From NCBI RefSeq assembly GCF_001424835.1, contig NZ_LMCQ01000020.1, positions 249,384 to 313,383 on the forward strand: a stretch of 64,000 bases of DNA. The letters are read 5' to 3'. Numbering within the stretch: position 1 is the stretch's first letter; every line of letters starts with the position of its first letter. Shown here in pieces: positions 1 to 10,200 of the stretch. Origin of the DNA: Variovorax sp. Root318D1. GTDB lineage: Bacteria > Pseudomonadota > Gammaproteobacteria > Burkholderiales > Burkholderiaceae_C. A model generated the notes under the pieces. That model had not been told where the DNA came from. It saw nothing but the letters and a program-made list of their open reading frames with translations, and did no database searches. Position numbers and translations under genes: made by a program.

Positions 1-319
1 TGGTCACGAAGGCCAGCGGCGCACCGATGAGGAAAGCCAGCGCGGTGCCCGCCGTGGCCATGGCCAGTGTCTCCAGCGTGGCCTTGCCCAGCATCGCAAG
101 AAAGTCCGGCGCGGACTCGGGCGGCATGAAGCCGGCCAGGAAACCGCCGATCACCTGCAGGTTGCCGGGCGCGAACAGGGCCGAAGGCGCAAAGCCCGAC
201 AGCTGCAGCATCGGCCACGCAATGACGAGGGCGGCCAGGAGCCAGACCAGGCGCCGGCGCGCAAGTGGATCGCGCAGTGCAGGCAGCGTGCGTGGCGGCA
301 GCGGTTGCGCGGTGGTCAC
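1..319 (-). CDS. phnE: phosphonate-type ABC transporter permease (partial, 3' end outside window)
   Basis: This is the N-terminal ~106 residues of an inner-membrane permease of the PhnE family, which would form the channel for the importer encoded by the two genes upstream. The reading frame stays open to the window edge, so the conserved EAA loop is not visible. A hydrophobic segment at about residues 24-40 ([12 protein letters not shown]) is followed by a periplasmic stretch and a second hydrophobic run ([16 protein letters not shown]), as in PhnE N-termini. The GTG start overlaps the phnC stop codon (GTGA), which supports translational coupling. No stop codon or frameshift is seen in the visible part. 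The ligand (phosphonate, phosphite or another phosphorus compound) cannot be decided from sequence. Confidence 0.8.
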   Translation of the reverse strand, partial: MTTAQPLPPRTLPALRDPLARRRLVWLLAALVIAWPMLQLSGFAPSALFAPGNLQVIGGFLAGFMPPESAPDFLAMLGKATLETLAMATAGTALAFLIGAPLAFVT

Positions 320-1155
320 AGGCAATCCGGGCGCTCGACGGAATTCGCGGAAGCGGCGGTGAATTTTCGGGATGGAATGTCCAGCGGCAGTCCAGGTGCC
401 TGCATCGGCAACCCGCCCTCACTGGCATAGAGCGCCGCAAGCATCGGCTCCGTCACGTTGGCTACGGGCTCGTCGAACACCACCTGTCCGTTGCGCATGC
501 CCACGATGCGCGGAAACCAGCGCAACGCCAGGTCCACCGCGTGCAAGGAGGCCACGAAAGTGGCGCCCGTCGATTCGCTCTGCGCCACCAGCTGCTGCAG
601 CGTGGCGTCGGCCAGCGTCGGGTCGAGCGCGGACACCGGCTCGTCGGCGAGCAGCAGCGCGGGCTGCTGGTAGAGCACGCGCGCAATGCCCACGCGCTGA
701 AGCTGGCCGCCCGAGAGCCGGTCGCAGCGGTCGAACAGCCGGTCTTCGAGCGAGAGCCGCGACAGCACTTCGTGCGCGCCTTCGAGGTCCGACGGACGCA
801 GCAGCGAGCCGAGCGCGCGCATTGCGGTCCATTGCCCGAGCCGCCCCGAGAGCACGGCGGTGACCACGCGCAGGCGCGGCGCGATCGGCGGGCTCTGGTG
901 CACGGTGCCGATGCGCGATCGCAGCTTGCGCAAGGCCGGTGCGGCCAGTTGCCATGGCGCTTCGCCGAGCAGCTGAACCGTGCCTTCGCTGGGCCGCAGC
1001 GCGGCGCCGAGCACGCGCAGCAGCGTGGTCTTGCCGGCGCCCGAGGGGCCGATGACGGCCAGCCGCTCGCCGCCGCGCGCGGAGAGCGACACGCCCTGCA
1101 GCGCGCGATGGCCGTTCGGGTGCACCAGCCCGGCGTCGTCGAGCGAAAAGCTCAC
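316..1155 (-). CDS. phnC: phosphonate-type ABC transporter ATP-binding protein
   Basis: ATPase subunit of a phosphonate-family importer, about 279 residues, normal for PhnC. Walker A (GPSGAGKTT) lies at about residues 36-44, the ABC signature (LSGGQLQR) near 147-154 and Walker B (ALLLADEP) near 165-172, followed by a D-loop (SALDP). The frame is open upstream to 1254, but similarity begins at the GTG at 1155 (VSFSLDDAG), which I take as the start; the region before it is low-complexity and without family resemblance. It lies 31 bp downstream of phnD and overlaps phnE by 4 bp, so phnD-phnC-phnE read as one operon. The predicted role is ATP hydrolysis at the inner membrane to drive uptake. Confidence 0.88.
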   Translation of the reverse strand: MSFSLDDAGLVHPNGHRALQGVSLSARGGERLAVIGPSGAGKTTLLRVLGAALRPSEGTVQLLGEAPWQLAAPALRKLRSRIGTVHQSPPIAPRLRVVTAVLSGRLGQWTAMRALGSLLRPSDLEGAHEVLSRLSLEDRLFDRCDRLSGGQLQRVGIARVLYQQPALLLADEPVSALDPTLADATLQQLVAQSESTGATFVASLHAVDLALRWFPRIVGMRNGQVVFDEPVANVTEPMLAALYASEGGLPMQAPGLPLDIPSRKFTAASANSVERPDCL

Positions 1156-1186
1156 GCGACGGCTCCGGCGGCGCGCCCCGACGGCA

Positions 1187-2044
1187 TCACTTGACCAGAC
1201 CGGCCGACTTGGCGGCGGCTTCGATGCCGTCGTAGTTCGACGACTTGGTGGCAATGAACTTGCTCGCGCGCTGCAGGCTCATGATCTCCTTAATGGCTGG
1301 GTCCGTCGGATCGAGCTTCAGGAAGGCCTCGGTGAGCTTCTTGGTCAGTGCCGGGTCGAGGCCGGGGCGCACCGTCCAGTTGTAGTCGTAGTAGGTGGGG
1401 GTGGTGGCCAGCACGCGCACCTTGGCGGCGTTCGGGTTCTTGCTTTCGACCAGCTTCTCCCACACCGACGCATTCAGCACGCCGGCTTCGGCCCGCGACG
1501 CGGCCACGAAGGCCACGGTCGCGTCATGCGCGCCCGAGAAAGCGACCGTCTTGAAGTCCTTCTCGGGATCGATGCCCGCCTGCATCAGGAAATAGCGCGG
1601 CATCAGGCTGCCCGAGGTGGAGGAGGGCGCGCCGAACGCGAAGGTCTTGCCCTTCAGGTCGGCCAGCGTCTTGGCGGTGCTATCGACCGGCACGATGAAC
1701 TTGCTGGTGAACACTTCGTCTTCCGCGCGCTGCACGATCGGCACTGCGCCGCCGTTGGTGCGGATGCGGGCCTGCACGAAGGTGAAGCCGCCGAGCCAGG
1801 CCAGGTCGATCTTGTTCGTGGCGAGGCCTTCGACCACGGCGGCGTAGTCGGTCACGGGCGTGAACTGCACGTCCATGCCGGTTTCCTTCTTCAGGTAGTC
1901 GCCCAGAGGCGTGAACTTGCGCTGCAGTTCGGTGGGCGCCTCGTCGGGGATGGCGGACACGCGCAGCACCTTGCCTTGTGCCGAGGCACCCAGGGCGAGG
2001 ACGGAGAGCGAAAGCGCAAGGGCAATGCGAAAGAGGGGTTTCAT
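1187..2044 (-). CDS. phnD: phosphonate-type ABC transporter periplasmic binding protein
   Basis: Periplasmic substrate-binding protein of the PhnD family, 285 residues including an N-terminal Sec signal ([24 protein letters not shown], cleavage likely after ASA). The body carries family landmarks: [11 protein letters not shown] near the N-terminus, [13 protein letters not shown], an [17 protein letters not shown] motif of the ligand-binding cleft, and [12 protein letters not shown]. The ATG at 2044 is chosen because it starts exactly at the signal peptide; longer frames upstream run into unrelated sequence. It is the first gene of the minus-strand phnD-C-E operon and is divergent from selD. 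I saw no convincing Pho box in the 118 bp between them. Phosphite- or phosphonate-specific versions cannot be separated by eye. Confidence 0.88.
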   Translation of the reverse strand: MKPLFRIALALSLSVLALGASAQGKVLRVSAIPDEAPTELQRKFTPLGDYLKKETGMDVQFTPVTDYAAVVEGLATNKIDLAWLGGFTFVQARIRTNGGAVPIVQRAEDEVFTSKFIVPVDSTAKTLADLKGKTFAFGAPSSTSGSLMPRYFLMQAGIDPEKDFKTVAFSGAHDATVAFVAASRAEAGVLNASVWEKLVESKNPNAAKVRVLATTPTYYDYNWTVRPGLDPALTKKLTEAFLKLDPTDPAIKEIMSLQRASKFIATKSSNYDGIEAAAKSAGLVK

Positions 2045-2162
2045 GGAGTGGCGCAGGGTGGCGCAAGGGAGGACGGACAACCCTCGATTGTAGAAACCCG
2101 CGCGCGGGCGCCGTTGGCGGCCCCCTTCGATAATGGGCGACCGCCCCGTTTCGAATTGCGCC

Positions 2163-3251
2163 ATGACCGACATATCGACAGTTTCCGCTCCCAACCCACT
2201 CAACCCGCTGGCGCCGCTGCGCCTCACCAGCTTCTCGCACGGCGGCGGATGCGGATGCAAGATCGCGCCCGGCGTGCTGTCGGAAATACTGAAGAACAGC
2301 GGCGGCGGGCTGATTCCGCCCGAACTGATGGTGGGCATCGAAACCGCCGACGACGCGGCCGTGTACCGCCTGAACGACAAGCAGGCGCTGATCGCGACGA
2401 CCGACTTCTTCATGCCCATCGTCGACGACCCCTATGAGTTCGGCCGCATTGCCGCCACCAACGCCATCAGCGACGTCTATGCAATGGGCGGCAAGCCGAT
2501 CATGGCGCTGGCATTGGTCGCCATGCCCGTCAGCCAGTTGCCGGTGGAAGTCATCGGCGACATCGTTCGCGGCGGGCAGGACGTATGCCGCGCGGCCGGC
2601 ATCCCCATTGCGGGCGGCCACACCATCGATTCGGTCGAGCCTATCTACGGGCTGGTGGTGATGGGCCTCGTCGATCCATTCCAGGTCAAGCGCAACGCCG
2701 AGGCGCGCGCAGGCGACGTGCTGGTGCTGGGCAAGCCGCTGGGCGTGGGCGTGCTCTCGGCCGCACTCAAGAAAGAGAAGCTGTCGCTTGCCGGCTACCG
2801 CCAGCTCATCGAGAACACCACGCGGCTCAACACGCCTGGCATGGCGCTGGCCGCGATGCCAGGCGTGCACGCCCTGACCGATGTGACGGGCTTCGGGCTG
2901 GCCGGCCATGCGCTGGAGCTTGCGCGCGGCGCTGGCCTCACCATCACCATCGATTGGCCGGGCGTGCCGCTTTTGGACGGCGTTGCCGAGATGGTGGCGG
3001 ACGGTTTCGTTACTGGCGCTTCGGGGCGCAACTGGGCCGGCTATGGCCAGGAGATCGAGCTGGCGGACGGCCTGCCCGCCACCGCGCAGGCGCTGCTGAG
3101 CGATCCGCAGACATCGGGCGGGCTGCTCGTGAGCTGCGCGGCCGAATCGGCCGATGCGGTGCTGCAGGTGTTCAGGAGCGAAGGCTTCGCGCAGGCCGCC
3201 GTCATCGGCCGGATGGAGCCGGGCCCTGCGCGTCTGCGCGTCTCGGCGTGA
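2163..3251 (+). CDS. selD: selenide, water dikinase (selenophosphate synthase)
   Basis: Makes selenophosphate from selenide and ATP, the selenium donor for selenocysteine and for 2-selenouridine in tRNA. The protein has 362 residues. The N-terminal active-site motif HGGGCGCK places the catalytic pair at Cys30 and Lys33 (E. coli Cys17/Lys20); it uses cysteine, not an in-frame TGA selenocysteine. Further landmarks are DDAAVY, TTDFFMPIVDDPYEFGRIAATNAISDVYAMGG (shown here as the family's nucleotide-binding core, residues about 80-110), GGHTIDS, DVTGFGLAGH and SDPQTSGGLL. The ATG at 2163 is preferred over an upstream in-frame codon at 2133. The usual Burkholderiales partner mnmH/selU is not adjacent, nor are selA/selB. 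Confidence 0.95.
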   Translation: MTDISTVSAPNPLNPLAPLRLTSFSHGGGCGCKIAPGVLSEILKNSGGGLIPPELMVGIETADDAAVYRLNDKQALIATTDFFMPIVDDPYEFGRIAATNAISDVYAMGGKPIMALALVAMPVSQLPVEVIGDIVRGGQDVCRAAGIPIAGGHTIDSVEPIYGLVVMGLVDPFQVKRNAEARAGDVLVLGKPLGVGVLSAALKKEKLSLAGYRQLIENTTRLNTPGMALAAMPGVHALTDVTGFGLAGHALELARGAGLTITIDWPGVPLLDGVAEMVADGFVTGASGRNWAGYGQEIELADGLPATAQALLSDPQTSGGLLVSCAAESADAVLQVFRSEGFAQAAVIGRMEPGPARLRVSA

Positions 3252-3357
3252 AGACCGCGACGGCCACGCGGGACGGCGCGAGGCGTGACTTCGAGCCAGA
3301 ATGCAATCCAGGGGAGACACAACGCCGTCTTCGGCAGTCCACAACGGAGGTCGCATG

Positions 3358-3858
3358 ATGCGCAAATCGGTTCTCTTCATTCCGGCCCTTGTCGCCACGG
3401 CCGCAGCAGCCGCAATCGCTGCTACGGGCGTGCAGGCTGCCGAGGTGGTGCGCTGCACCGATGCCGGCGGAGCCATCGTCTACACCGACGGCCCTTGCCC
3501 GCCGGGCAGCCGGCTCTCTCGCCAGGTGCCGCTCACCGAGCCCGTGACGGTGATCCCGTCGGCATCGTCCGGCGAAGCGCGGCGGCCGGCGTCCACGCCC
3601 CCACCGCGCGCGGCATTGCCGCCGCCGGCGGTCGGCAGCGCACCGCAGGGCCCGGCCATCATTCCGCGCAACGTCGACGAGCCGCGCCAAGCGCCTGAGG
3701 CGGCGCCGCCGGTCTACAGCTGGGGACCGGAGCCGTACTACGACGGCGGCCGACCCATCGTTCGTCCGCGCCACCCTCGGGTGCAGGAGGACCCGGGTCC
3801 GCCGCCGGGCCAGCGGCCCTGCCAGAACCTGGCGGGCATCAAGCGCAACAACTGCTGA
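3358..3858 (+). CDS. DUF4124-type secreted protein
   Basis: Small exported protein of unknown function, 166 residues. A signal peptide spans about residues 1-29 (hydrophobic alanine-rich core ending GVQAAE). It is followed by a short DUF4124-like module (VVRCTDAGGAIVYTDGPCPPGS) with two cysteines, then a proline-rich region of about 90 residues and a C-terminal CQNLAGIKRNNC segment. A Shine-Dalgarno GGAGG at 3346-3350 favours the ATG at 3358 (spacing 7) over the ATG at 3355. DUF4124 proteins are common in Betaproteobacteria, and the domain is thought to act in the periplasm or at the cell surface; no reaction is known. It lies 14 bp upstream of the RNase HI-like gene and may be co-transcribed with it. 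Confidence 0.75.
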   Translation: MRKSVLFIPALVATAAAAAIAATGVQAAEVVRCTDAGGAIVYTDGPCPPGSRLSRQVPLTEPVTVIPSASSGEARRPASTPPPRAALPPPAVGSAPQGPAIIPRNVDEPRQAPEAAPPVYSWGPEPYYDGGRPIVRPRHPRVQEDPGPPPGQRPCQNLAGIKRNNC

Positions 3859-3872
3859 GCCCGCGGGAGCCG

Positions 3873-4316
3873 ATGCCACTTCGCCACTGGACTGTGTACT
3901 GCGACGGCAGTGCCATGCCGAACCCCGGCCGCATGGGGGCTGGCGCGGTCATCACCGAGCCCGACGGCACCCGCCACACCTTGTCGCTCGCGAGCCATGC
4001 CACCGGCTGCAACAACGAAGCCGAGCTGAGGGCGCTGACGCTCGCGCTCGAAGAGCTGAAGGCAAGGGGCGCGACGGCCGTGCTGGCCTATACCGACAAC
4101 AGCATCCTCGTCGAGCAGCTCGGCGCGCCCGGGGCCAGACCGATCGCACGCATGGCCGGCCTGTTCGAGGATGCCCGCGCCTTGCTGGGTTCGTTCGAAG
4201 AGGCGAGCCTGCGATGGGTGCCGCGGCATCGCAATCAAGAGGCCGATGCGCTCGCTCGCGCCTCGCTGGGCTTTGCACCGAAGCCCGCGCCCAGATCGAC
4301 GAAGAAGAAGCGCTAG
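3873..4316 (+). CDS. RNase HI-like protein
   Basis: Ribonuclease H fold protein of 147 residues that probably cuts RNA in RNA-DNA hybrids. The acidic metal-binding set is visible: Asp11 in YCDGSAMPNPG, Glu49 in NNEAELRAL, Asp75 in AYTDNS and a C-terminal aspartate in HRNQEADALARA (about residue 127), the His being the usual catalytic-loop residue. The tail is short and very basic (RSTKKKR). It resembles the rnhA-paralogue group rather than canonical RnhA, which in this order normally sits beside dnaQ; that neighbour is absent here, so I give no symbol. Start ATG at 3873 follows GGAG at about 3863-3869. Confidence 0.8.
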   Translation: MPLRHWTVYCDGSAMPNPGRMGAGAVITEPDGTRHTLSLASHATGCNNEAELRALTLALEELKARGATAVLAYTDNSILVEQLGAPGARPIARMAGLFEDARALLGSFEEASLRWVPRHRNQEADALARASLGFAPKPAPRSTKKKR

Positions 4317-4371
4317 CTGCTGCCGCGGGGCACCGGCCGGTCCTTCGGAGAGACGCCATATCATCCGCGTC

Positions 4372-4620
4372 ATGACAGAAGCCACTCCTCTCCCGCCTCT
4401 TCCCGACCACCTCTCCTGCGACCCGCGCAGCCCGCATCACGTGGCGGCCGTTTTCGAGCACGACGTCGGCATCCGCTTCAACGACAAGGAACGCCTCGAC
4501 GTGGAGGAATACTGCATCAGCGAAGGCTGGATCAAGGTGCCCGCGGGCAAAACGGTGGACCGCAAGGGCAAGCCGCTCTTGATCAAGCTGAAGGGCAGGG
4601 TCGAAGCGTTCTACCGCTAG
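4372..4620 (+). CDS. DUF3297 family protein
   Basis: Small soluble protein of 82 residues that matches the DUF3297 family (LPDHLSCDPRSPHH, then a GIRFNDKER motif, EYCISEGWIKVPAGK and a basic KGKPLLIKLKG segment). The function is unknown. Members of this length are widespread in Proteobacteria as single-domain proteins. The ATG at 4372 starts right at the conserved region; the frame is open upstream but has no similarity there. No clear Shine-Dalgarno is visible directly before it. The gene is 55 bp after the RNase HI-like gene, in the same direction. Low-GC sequence begins directly after its stop. Confidence 0.8.
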   Translation: MTEATPLPPLPDHLSCDPRSPHHVAAVFEHDVGIRFNDKERLDVEEYCISEGWIKVPAGKTVDRKGKPLLIKLKGRVEAFYR

Positions 4621-4704
4621 GCCACTGGCCTGATCCTCCGGGCGCTCGCTCGGAGCCCTACAAAAAACATTTACATACAAAAAAGCCACCCATCTTGCAT
4701 CTTT

Positions 4705-4719
4705 AGTTGTCGTACAACT
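4705..4719. promoter_or_regulatory. GntR/FadR-type operator palindrome upstream of pectate lyase
   Basis: AGTTGT-CGT-ACAACT is a perfect 6-bp inverted repeat. Its core TTGTCGTACAA fits the TNGTNNNACNA consensus known for FadR-subfamily GntR repressors, many of which sense sugar acids. It lies in a low-GC 207-bp gap (4621-4827), 108 bp before the pectate lyase ATG, with a possible -10 (CATAAA, 4724-4729) just after it. Operator function is inferred; the regulator is not in this window. Confidence 0.5.
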
Positions 4720-4827
4720 GGCGCATAAAACTGCCGGAAATGGCAGAATTTCCAGTAACTCATCGGACATCGTATGAGTTAATAAGTACCAAAAGCGGGC
4801 AAACCGCTATTCAACTGGAGACAAAAG

Positions 4828-6648
4828 ATGAAACGCAGAAACTTCGTCATCTCGACACTTTCCCCGTTGGCGCTGAGCGCATGCGGGGGAGGTGGAGGAG
4901 ATGGCCCCACCTTTCCGCCGTTCCCCGTTCCCCCGCCGGCACCGGCTCCAGCCCCGGAGCAGCCGCCAAGCACCGAGGTGCTGGCGCGCAAGGCAATGCG
5001 GCGAGCCGCGGGCTTCATGGACGAGACGGTGTCGTACCGCGGTGGCTACGTCTGGGCCTACATGCCGGACTTCTCGACCCTCTGGGGCGAGATGGAAGCG
5101 CGCCGCACCATGTGCTGGATCCAGCCGCCCGGCACGCCGACCGCGGGGCACTGCATGCTCGACGCCTATCACGCGACGGGCGACGAACTCTTCTACAACG
5201 CCGCCGAACGCACGGGGCTCGCGCTCGTCGAGGCGCAGCACCCGTCGGGCGGCTGGAATTACATCCACGACTTTGCCGGCGAAACGTCGCTGCGCGAGTG
5301 GTACGCCACCGTGGGCGCCAACGGCTGGCGGCTGGAAGAGTTCCAGCACTACTACGGCAACGCCACTTTCGACGACGCGGGAACGGCGGTTTCGTCGCAG
5401 TTCATGCTGCGCATGTACCTCGAGAAGAAGGATCCGCGCTTCCTTGCGGCGCTGCAAAAGGCCATCGGCTTCGTCACGCAGGCACAGTTTGCGAGCGGAG
5501 TGGCCGAAGGCGGCTGGCCGCAGCGCTATCCGCCGTCACCCGACGCGATCTCTTCGATGCCCCTGCCCAATTCGCAGCAGCTGCCCGCGGGCGCCACTGC
5601 CGGCATGGAAGACGGCGACTACACGCGCCACGTCACCTTCAACGACGACGTGGCGGGCGAGAACATCAAGTTCATGCTGATGTGCGTGGTGGCGCTCGGC
5701 GACCAGAGCCTGGTGCCCTACATCACCCGCGCAATGGACTGCCTGCGCCGTATGCAGCAGCCCGGGCCGCAGGCCGGCTGGGGTTTGCAGCACCTGGCCA
5801 CGGACCAGAACGGCCGCCTGGCCGGGGAGCCGGCAGGCGCGCGAAGCTACGAGCCGAGGTCGCTGGCCACGCACACCACGCAGACCAACGTGCAGCAGCT
5901 GTTCAACTACTTTCGCCTCACCGGCGACCGCGGCTACCTTGCGCGCGTGCCCGAGGCGCTCGACTGGCTGGACAGCTGCAAGCTCACCGACACCATGATT
6001 GCGGAGAACCCACTGCTCAAGGGGCGTACGCATCCCACCTTCGTGGAGCTCGGCACCAACCAGCCGCGCTTCGTGCATCGCTACGGCTCGAACATCCACA
6101 ACGGCGCCTACTATTTCGACCACGACCACCGCAACACGCCGAGCCACTACTCGGCGGGCCGGAACATCGACATTGCGGGCATGCGCCAGACCTACGCCCA
6201 GCTCAACGGCATGACCGACACCGCCATCCAGCAGATGGTTGCGGCTTCGCCGCTGCGCCACGGGCAGCAAAAATCCCTCCCGAAGTATTTCTCGCTGCGC
6301 GAAGTGGACTTTGCCGACCTGTTCGCAGACCGCGTGATGACAAGCCCCACAGTGAGCGCCACCGATGCCGTGGCGGTGATGGACAAGCTCGACCCGAAGG
6401 GCTACTGGCTCGCACCTCTGTCAGCCGTGACCAACCCCTACAAGGGCGATGGCCCCACCACGCCGTACACGGGCGACGCCTACCGCAGCAAGCACGTGGG
6501 CGATGTGTTCGACACCTCGCCCTACGATCCGGCGGACCCGCCCCTCATCGAGCCCTACGTGAAGAAGGAGCAGCCGCAGGCGATCACGGTGGCGAGCTTC
6601 GTCAGCAACATGGGCAAGCTCATCGCGTTCACCGCCCCTGTGGTCTGA
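4828..6648 (+). CDS. pectate lyase-like lipoprotein (PL10/Pec_lyase family)
   Basis: Predicted to cleave polygalacturonate (plant pectin) by beta-elimination. The protein has 606 residues. The N-terminus combines a twin-arginine-like motif (KRRNFV) with a lipobox (LSAC, Cys19) and a glycine run, suggesting a Tat-exported lipoprotein. A proline-rich linker (about residues 28-50) precedes an alpha/alpha-barrel domain. Pec_lyase-like landmarks include [34 protein letters not shown] and [15 protein letters not shown]. It is a single gene between DUF3297 and the macrodomain gene, with its own AT-rich promoter region and a GntR-type palindrome upstream. Shine-Dalgarno-like GGAGAC stands 4 bp before the ATG. 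I could not map the catalytic arginine and aspartates with certainty. Confidence 0.72.
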   Translation: MKRRNFVISTLSPLALSACGGGGGDGPTFPPFPVPPPAPAPAPEQPPSTEVLARKAMRRAAGFMDETVSYRGGYVWAYMPDFSTLWGEMEARRTMCWIQPPGTPTAGHCMLDAYHATGDELFYNAAERTGLALVEAQHPSGGWNYIHDFAGETSLREWYATVGANGWRLEEFQHYYGNATFDDAGTAVSSQFMLRMYLEKKDPRFLAALQKAIGFVTQAQFASGVAEGGWPQRYPPSPDAISSMPLPNSQQLPAGATAGMEDGDYTRHVTFNDDVAGENIKFMLMCVVALGDQSLVPYITRAMDCLRRMQQPGPQAGWGLQHLATDQNGRLAGEPAGARSYEPRSLATHTTQTNVQQLFNYFRLTGDRGYLARVPEALDWLDSCKLTDTMIAENPLLKGRTHPTFVELGTNQPRFVHRYGSNIHNGAYYFDHDHRNTPSHYSAGRNIDIAGMRQTYAQLNGMTDTAIQQMVAASPLRHGQQKSLPKYFSLREVDFADLFADRVMTSPTVSATDAVAVMDKLDPKGYWLAPLSAVTNPYKGDGPTTPYTGDAYRSKHVGDVFDTSPYDPADPPLIEPYVKKEQPQAITVASFVSNMGKLIAFTAPVV

Positions 6649-6667
6649 TCGGTGCCGGAAGCCACTC

Positions 6668-7189
6668 ATGCAGAAAGCTCTTCGTGCCATTCGCGGCGAC
6701 ATCACCACTCTGCAGGTCGACGCGATCGTCAATGCGGCGAATTCATCGTTGCTGGGCGGCGGCGGTGTCGATGGCGCCATCCATCGCGCGGCCGGCCCCG
6801 AGCTCGTGCATGAGTGCCGCCTGCTGGCGGGCTGCAAGACCGGCGACGCCAAGCTGACCAAGGGCTATCGGTTGCCGGCCCGGTTCGTCATTCACACCGT
6901 CGGGCCGTTTTGGCGCGGCGGTTCGAATGGCGAGCCCGAACTGCTCGCATCGTGCTATCGAAAATCGATGGAAATCGCAGCGCAGTGCGGCGCACGGACG
7001 GTCGCGTTTCCATCGATCAGCACGGGCATCTACGGCTACCCGATCGAACTCGCGGCGCCCATCGCGGTGGCCACGGTTCAGTCGGCGCTGGCCTCAGGCA
7101 CCAGCGTGCAAGAGGTCACGTTCTGCTGTTTCTCGGAAGCGAACCTTGCCGTGTACCAAGGGGCGCTTGCGGTAGCGGGGGCTGCGTAG
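6668..7189 (+). CDS. macrodomain O-acetyl-ADP-ribose deacetylase-like protein
   Basis: Stand-alone macrodomain of 173 residues, expected to hydrolyse O-acetyl-ADP-ribose or remove ADP-ribose from proteins or nucleic acids. The whole domain is present: [20 protein letters not shown] with the ligand-binding asparagines (about residues 9-28), the [14 protein letters not shown] loop with the catalytic aspartate, [10 protein letters not shown], and the phosphate-binding loop [12 protein letters not shown]. It belongs with the YmdB / MacroD-type hydrolases. It starts 19 bp after the pectate lyase stop in the same direction but shows no functional link to it; it is convergent with the alpha-2-macroglobulin gene. 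No DarT-like toxin or other ADP-ribosyl transferase is adjacent. Confidence 0.88.
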   Translation: MQKALRAIRGDITTLQVDAIVNAANSSLLGGGGVDGAIHRAAGPELVHECRLLAGCKTGDAKLTKGYRLPARFVIHTVGPFWRGGSNGEPELLASCYRKSMEIAAQCGARTVAFPSISTGIYGYPIELAAPIAVATVQSALASGTSVQEVTFCCFSEANLAVYQGALAVAGAA

Positions 7190-7210
7190 AAAAGCACCCC
7201 CCGCCGAGCC

Positions 7211-10200
7211 TTACTTCGCCGCCTCCACCTTCACCCGCGCGTTCGGCGTCTCGCCGAACATCTCCGGCGCATACATCGCCTCGACGCGGCTCGGCGGCAG
7301 CGCGAAGTCGCCCACGTTGTTGAGGCGCACCGTGTATTCGACCTTCACCACGCCCTTGGGCAGGTACTCGTAGTAGCTGCGGAAGGCCTCGAAGCTGCGC
7401 TCTTCGAAGGCCAGCCAGCCGGCGCCCGACTTTCTCTCGCCCTGCGTGGCGATCTGAGAGTCGCGGCCCAGGCCACTGCCCAGGATGGTGGCGCCGCCCG
7501 GGATCGGGTCGCTCACCACGACCCAGGTCATGTCGGTGCTGGCGTTCACCTCCACGGTCACGCGCAGCACGTCGCCGCGGGTGTACTTGCCCGCCGTGGC
7601 CTGCTCGACCGGCGTGATGGTCTTCTTGATGGCATAGCCGGCGGCGAACGGCGCCTTCAGCTGCACCGCGGCAATCGACTGCATCGTGAGCCACGGCTTG
7701 CCGGTGCCCTGCTGCGTGACCAGCAGCGTGTCGCGCACCGGCGCGCCCGCCGGCGAAGCGGCCCAGGGCATGAACATGGTGTTGTTCTTCAGGTTGCCCG
7801 GCGATTCGGGCGCGCCGAAGAAAGTGCCCTGGTTGGGCGCTCCGGCCGCGTCGGTGGTCTTCACGCGTGTGACGTTGCGCCAGTCGACCTGGGCCTTCAC
7901 GGCGCCGAGGGTGGCGGCCGTGACGCCGGCCACCGGCGTGCTTTCGAACACCTTGGAGAACTTCTCGAGTGCGAGTCCGCCCCACAGGTTGGCGGTGGTG
8001 GTGTGCCAGGCGCCGTTCTGCTGGCGGCCGATGAAGCCGTTGGCCAGCTTGCCGATGTCGTCCTTCCAGGCCGGATCCTCCATCACGCTGAGCAACAGGC
8101 GCGCGGTGTTGACGTCGCCGTTGGTCATGAGCCACCACCAGTAGTCGTCCTGCTCGGTGCTGAAGACGAGCTTGGTGCCCTGGTACGACAGCCGGGCCTT
8201 GAGCACGTTGTTGGCCTCGTCCAGGCGCTGCTGGCGCTGCGGCACGTCCTGCACGCGCTTCAGGATGTTGAGCCAGTCGATCACGGCGCCGGTGGGCCAC
8301 TGGTTCGGCGCAATGGTGATGCTGCCGAGCATGCTGCCCTTGGCCGTGCCGTAGCGCGACAGGGCCTCGAGCGCGGCGAGCTTGCGCACGTCCAGGTCCT
8401 TGCGCGGGCTCCAGAACTCGCGCTGGATGCGGCCTTCGACGAAAGCGATGAGGCCCGATTCCATCGGCGCGCGCGCTTCGTCGGGCAGCGCAAAGGCGGG
8501 GTTCAGTGCCGCCGCCTCATGCGTTGCCGCCAGCAGGTACGAGGTGAGGATGTCGCTGCCGCGGTTGGACTCGCCATCGCGCGGCGGAAAGTAGCTGGCC
8601 AAGCCGTCGCTGTCGAGGTAGGTCGGCAGCTGGGCCAACACGCCCTGCCACATCTTCGGGTCGCGCAGGCCGACCGACTTGCTGGTCTTCTGTTCGAGGC
8701 AGCTGAAGGGGTAGTTCGCGAACCAGTCCCGCACGCCCGGCAGGCCTTCGGCGAGCTTGGGTTGCAGAGAAAGCTTCAGGCCGCCGCGGCCGGGCAGGGC
8801 GTCGGCGGGTGGTGCCACGTCAATGGTGAAAGGCCCATCGACCTGCACCAGCGTGGCTTGCTGCACCGTGAGAGGCACCGAAGGCACGATGCGCTGGCGC
8901 ACCTTGAGCGCATCGCGCGCGCCGCCGAGCGTGTCTTTCGCCTCGATCTCCCACAGGATGGCTTCGGCGCGGGTCTGCGCGAGCTGCGCGGGCGCGGTCA
9001 CGGTCCATGCCACTTCACGCGCCTCGCCGGCCGGAATGTCGACGGTTTGCGTCTCGAGCGTGAGCAGCGTGGCGCGCGGCGTAGCTTCCACCTTCATGGG
9101 TTTTTGCGTGGTGTTGCGCAGCGTGATCTGGGCGCGGAATTGGTCGTCCTCGCGCACCAACGGCGGCAGACCGCTGATGATCTGCAGGTCTTGCGTGGCC
9201 TGGATGCTGGCCTGGCCGGTGCCGAAGAGGCTTGTGCCCGAATCGGCCACCGCCACGATCTTGAAGGTGGTGAGCGCGTCGTTGAGCGGCACTGTCACCA
9301 CGGCCTGGCCGTTGGCGTCGAGCACCACCTTCGGGTTCCACAGCAGCAGCGTGTCGAGCAGCTCGCGCGTCTGCCCCTTGCCGCCGCCGCCGCCCGCGGG
9401 CACGGCCTTGCGCCCGTAGTGGCGCCGGCCGACGATTTCCATCTGCGCGGTAGACGTGCTCACGCCCCAGCTGCGCCGTTGCAGCATGGCGTTGAGCAGG
9501 TTCCAGCTGTCGTTGGGCATCAGCTCCAGGAGGGCCTGGTCAACCGCGGCCAGGGCCACTTCGGCGCCGGCTGCGGGCTTGCCGTCGGGCAGCTTGGCGG
9601 AGATGGTGATCTGCGCCTTGCTGCGCACCGGGTAGCTGGGCTTGTCGCTCGTGACGGTCACGTCGATCTGGTGCGCGCGCGTGCCGACGCGAATCTCGGC
9701 CATGCCGAGCCGGTAGGCGGGCTTGCTCAGGTCGACCATCGCAGTGGGGGCGACGTATTCCTTGCCTTCGTACCAGAAGGCGGTCCACCACTCGCGCGGT
9801 GCCTTGAAGCCCCAGGTGAAGAAGCTGTACCACGGCACTTCGCGCAGGCGGCCGCGCAGCGCGAGCACGCTCACATAGGCGTTCGGCCCCCACTCGGGCT
9901 TGACCTGCAGGCTCACGGTCGGGTCCTTGCCGTCGAGCTGGACGACGCGGGTTTCAATGATGCCTTCGCGTTCCACCGACACCAGCGCGGTGGCAAAGCG
10001 GAACGGGCTGCGCACCTGAAACTTGGCGGTTTCTCCGGGTTGGTAGCTCTTCTTCTCGGGCAGCACGTCGATGCGGTCGTTGTCCTCGCCGCCGAACCAG
10101 AGTTCGCCCTGCTTGGTCACATACACCGAGCTGGCGGCGCGGCTGTCGCGGCCTTCGCTGTCGGTGGCGCTGGCCACCAGCTCGACCTCACCGGGTTCCT

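Noticed and set aside
2045-2162. Pho box upstream of phnD
   Set aside because: I looked for the CTGTCAT-type direct repeat expected for PhoB control and saw none.
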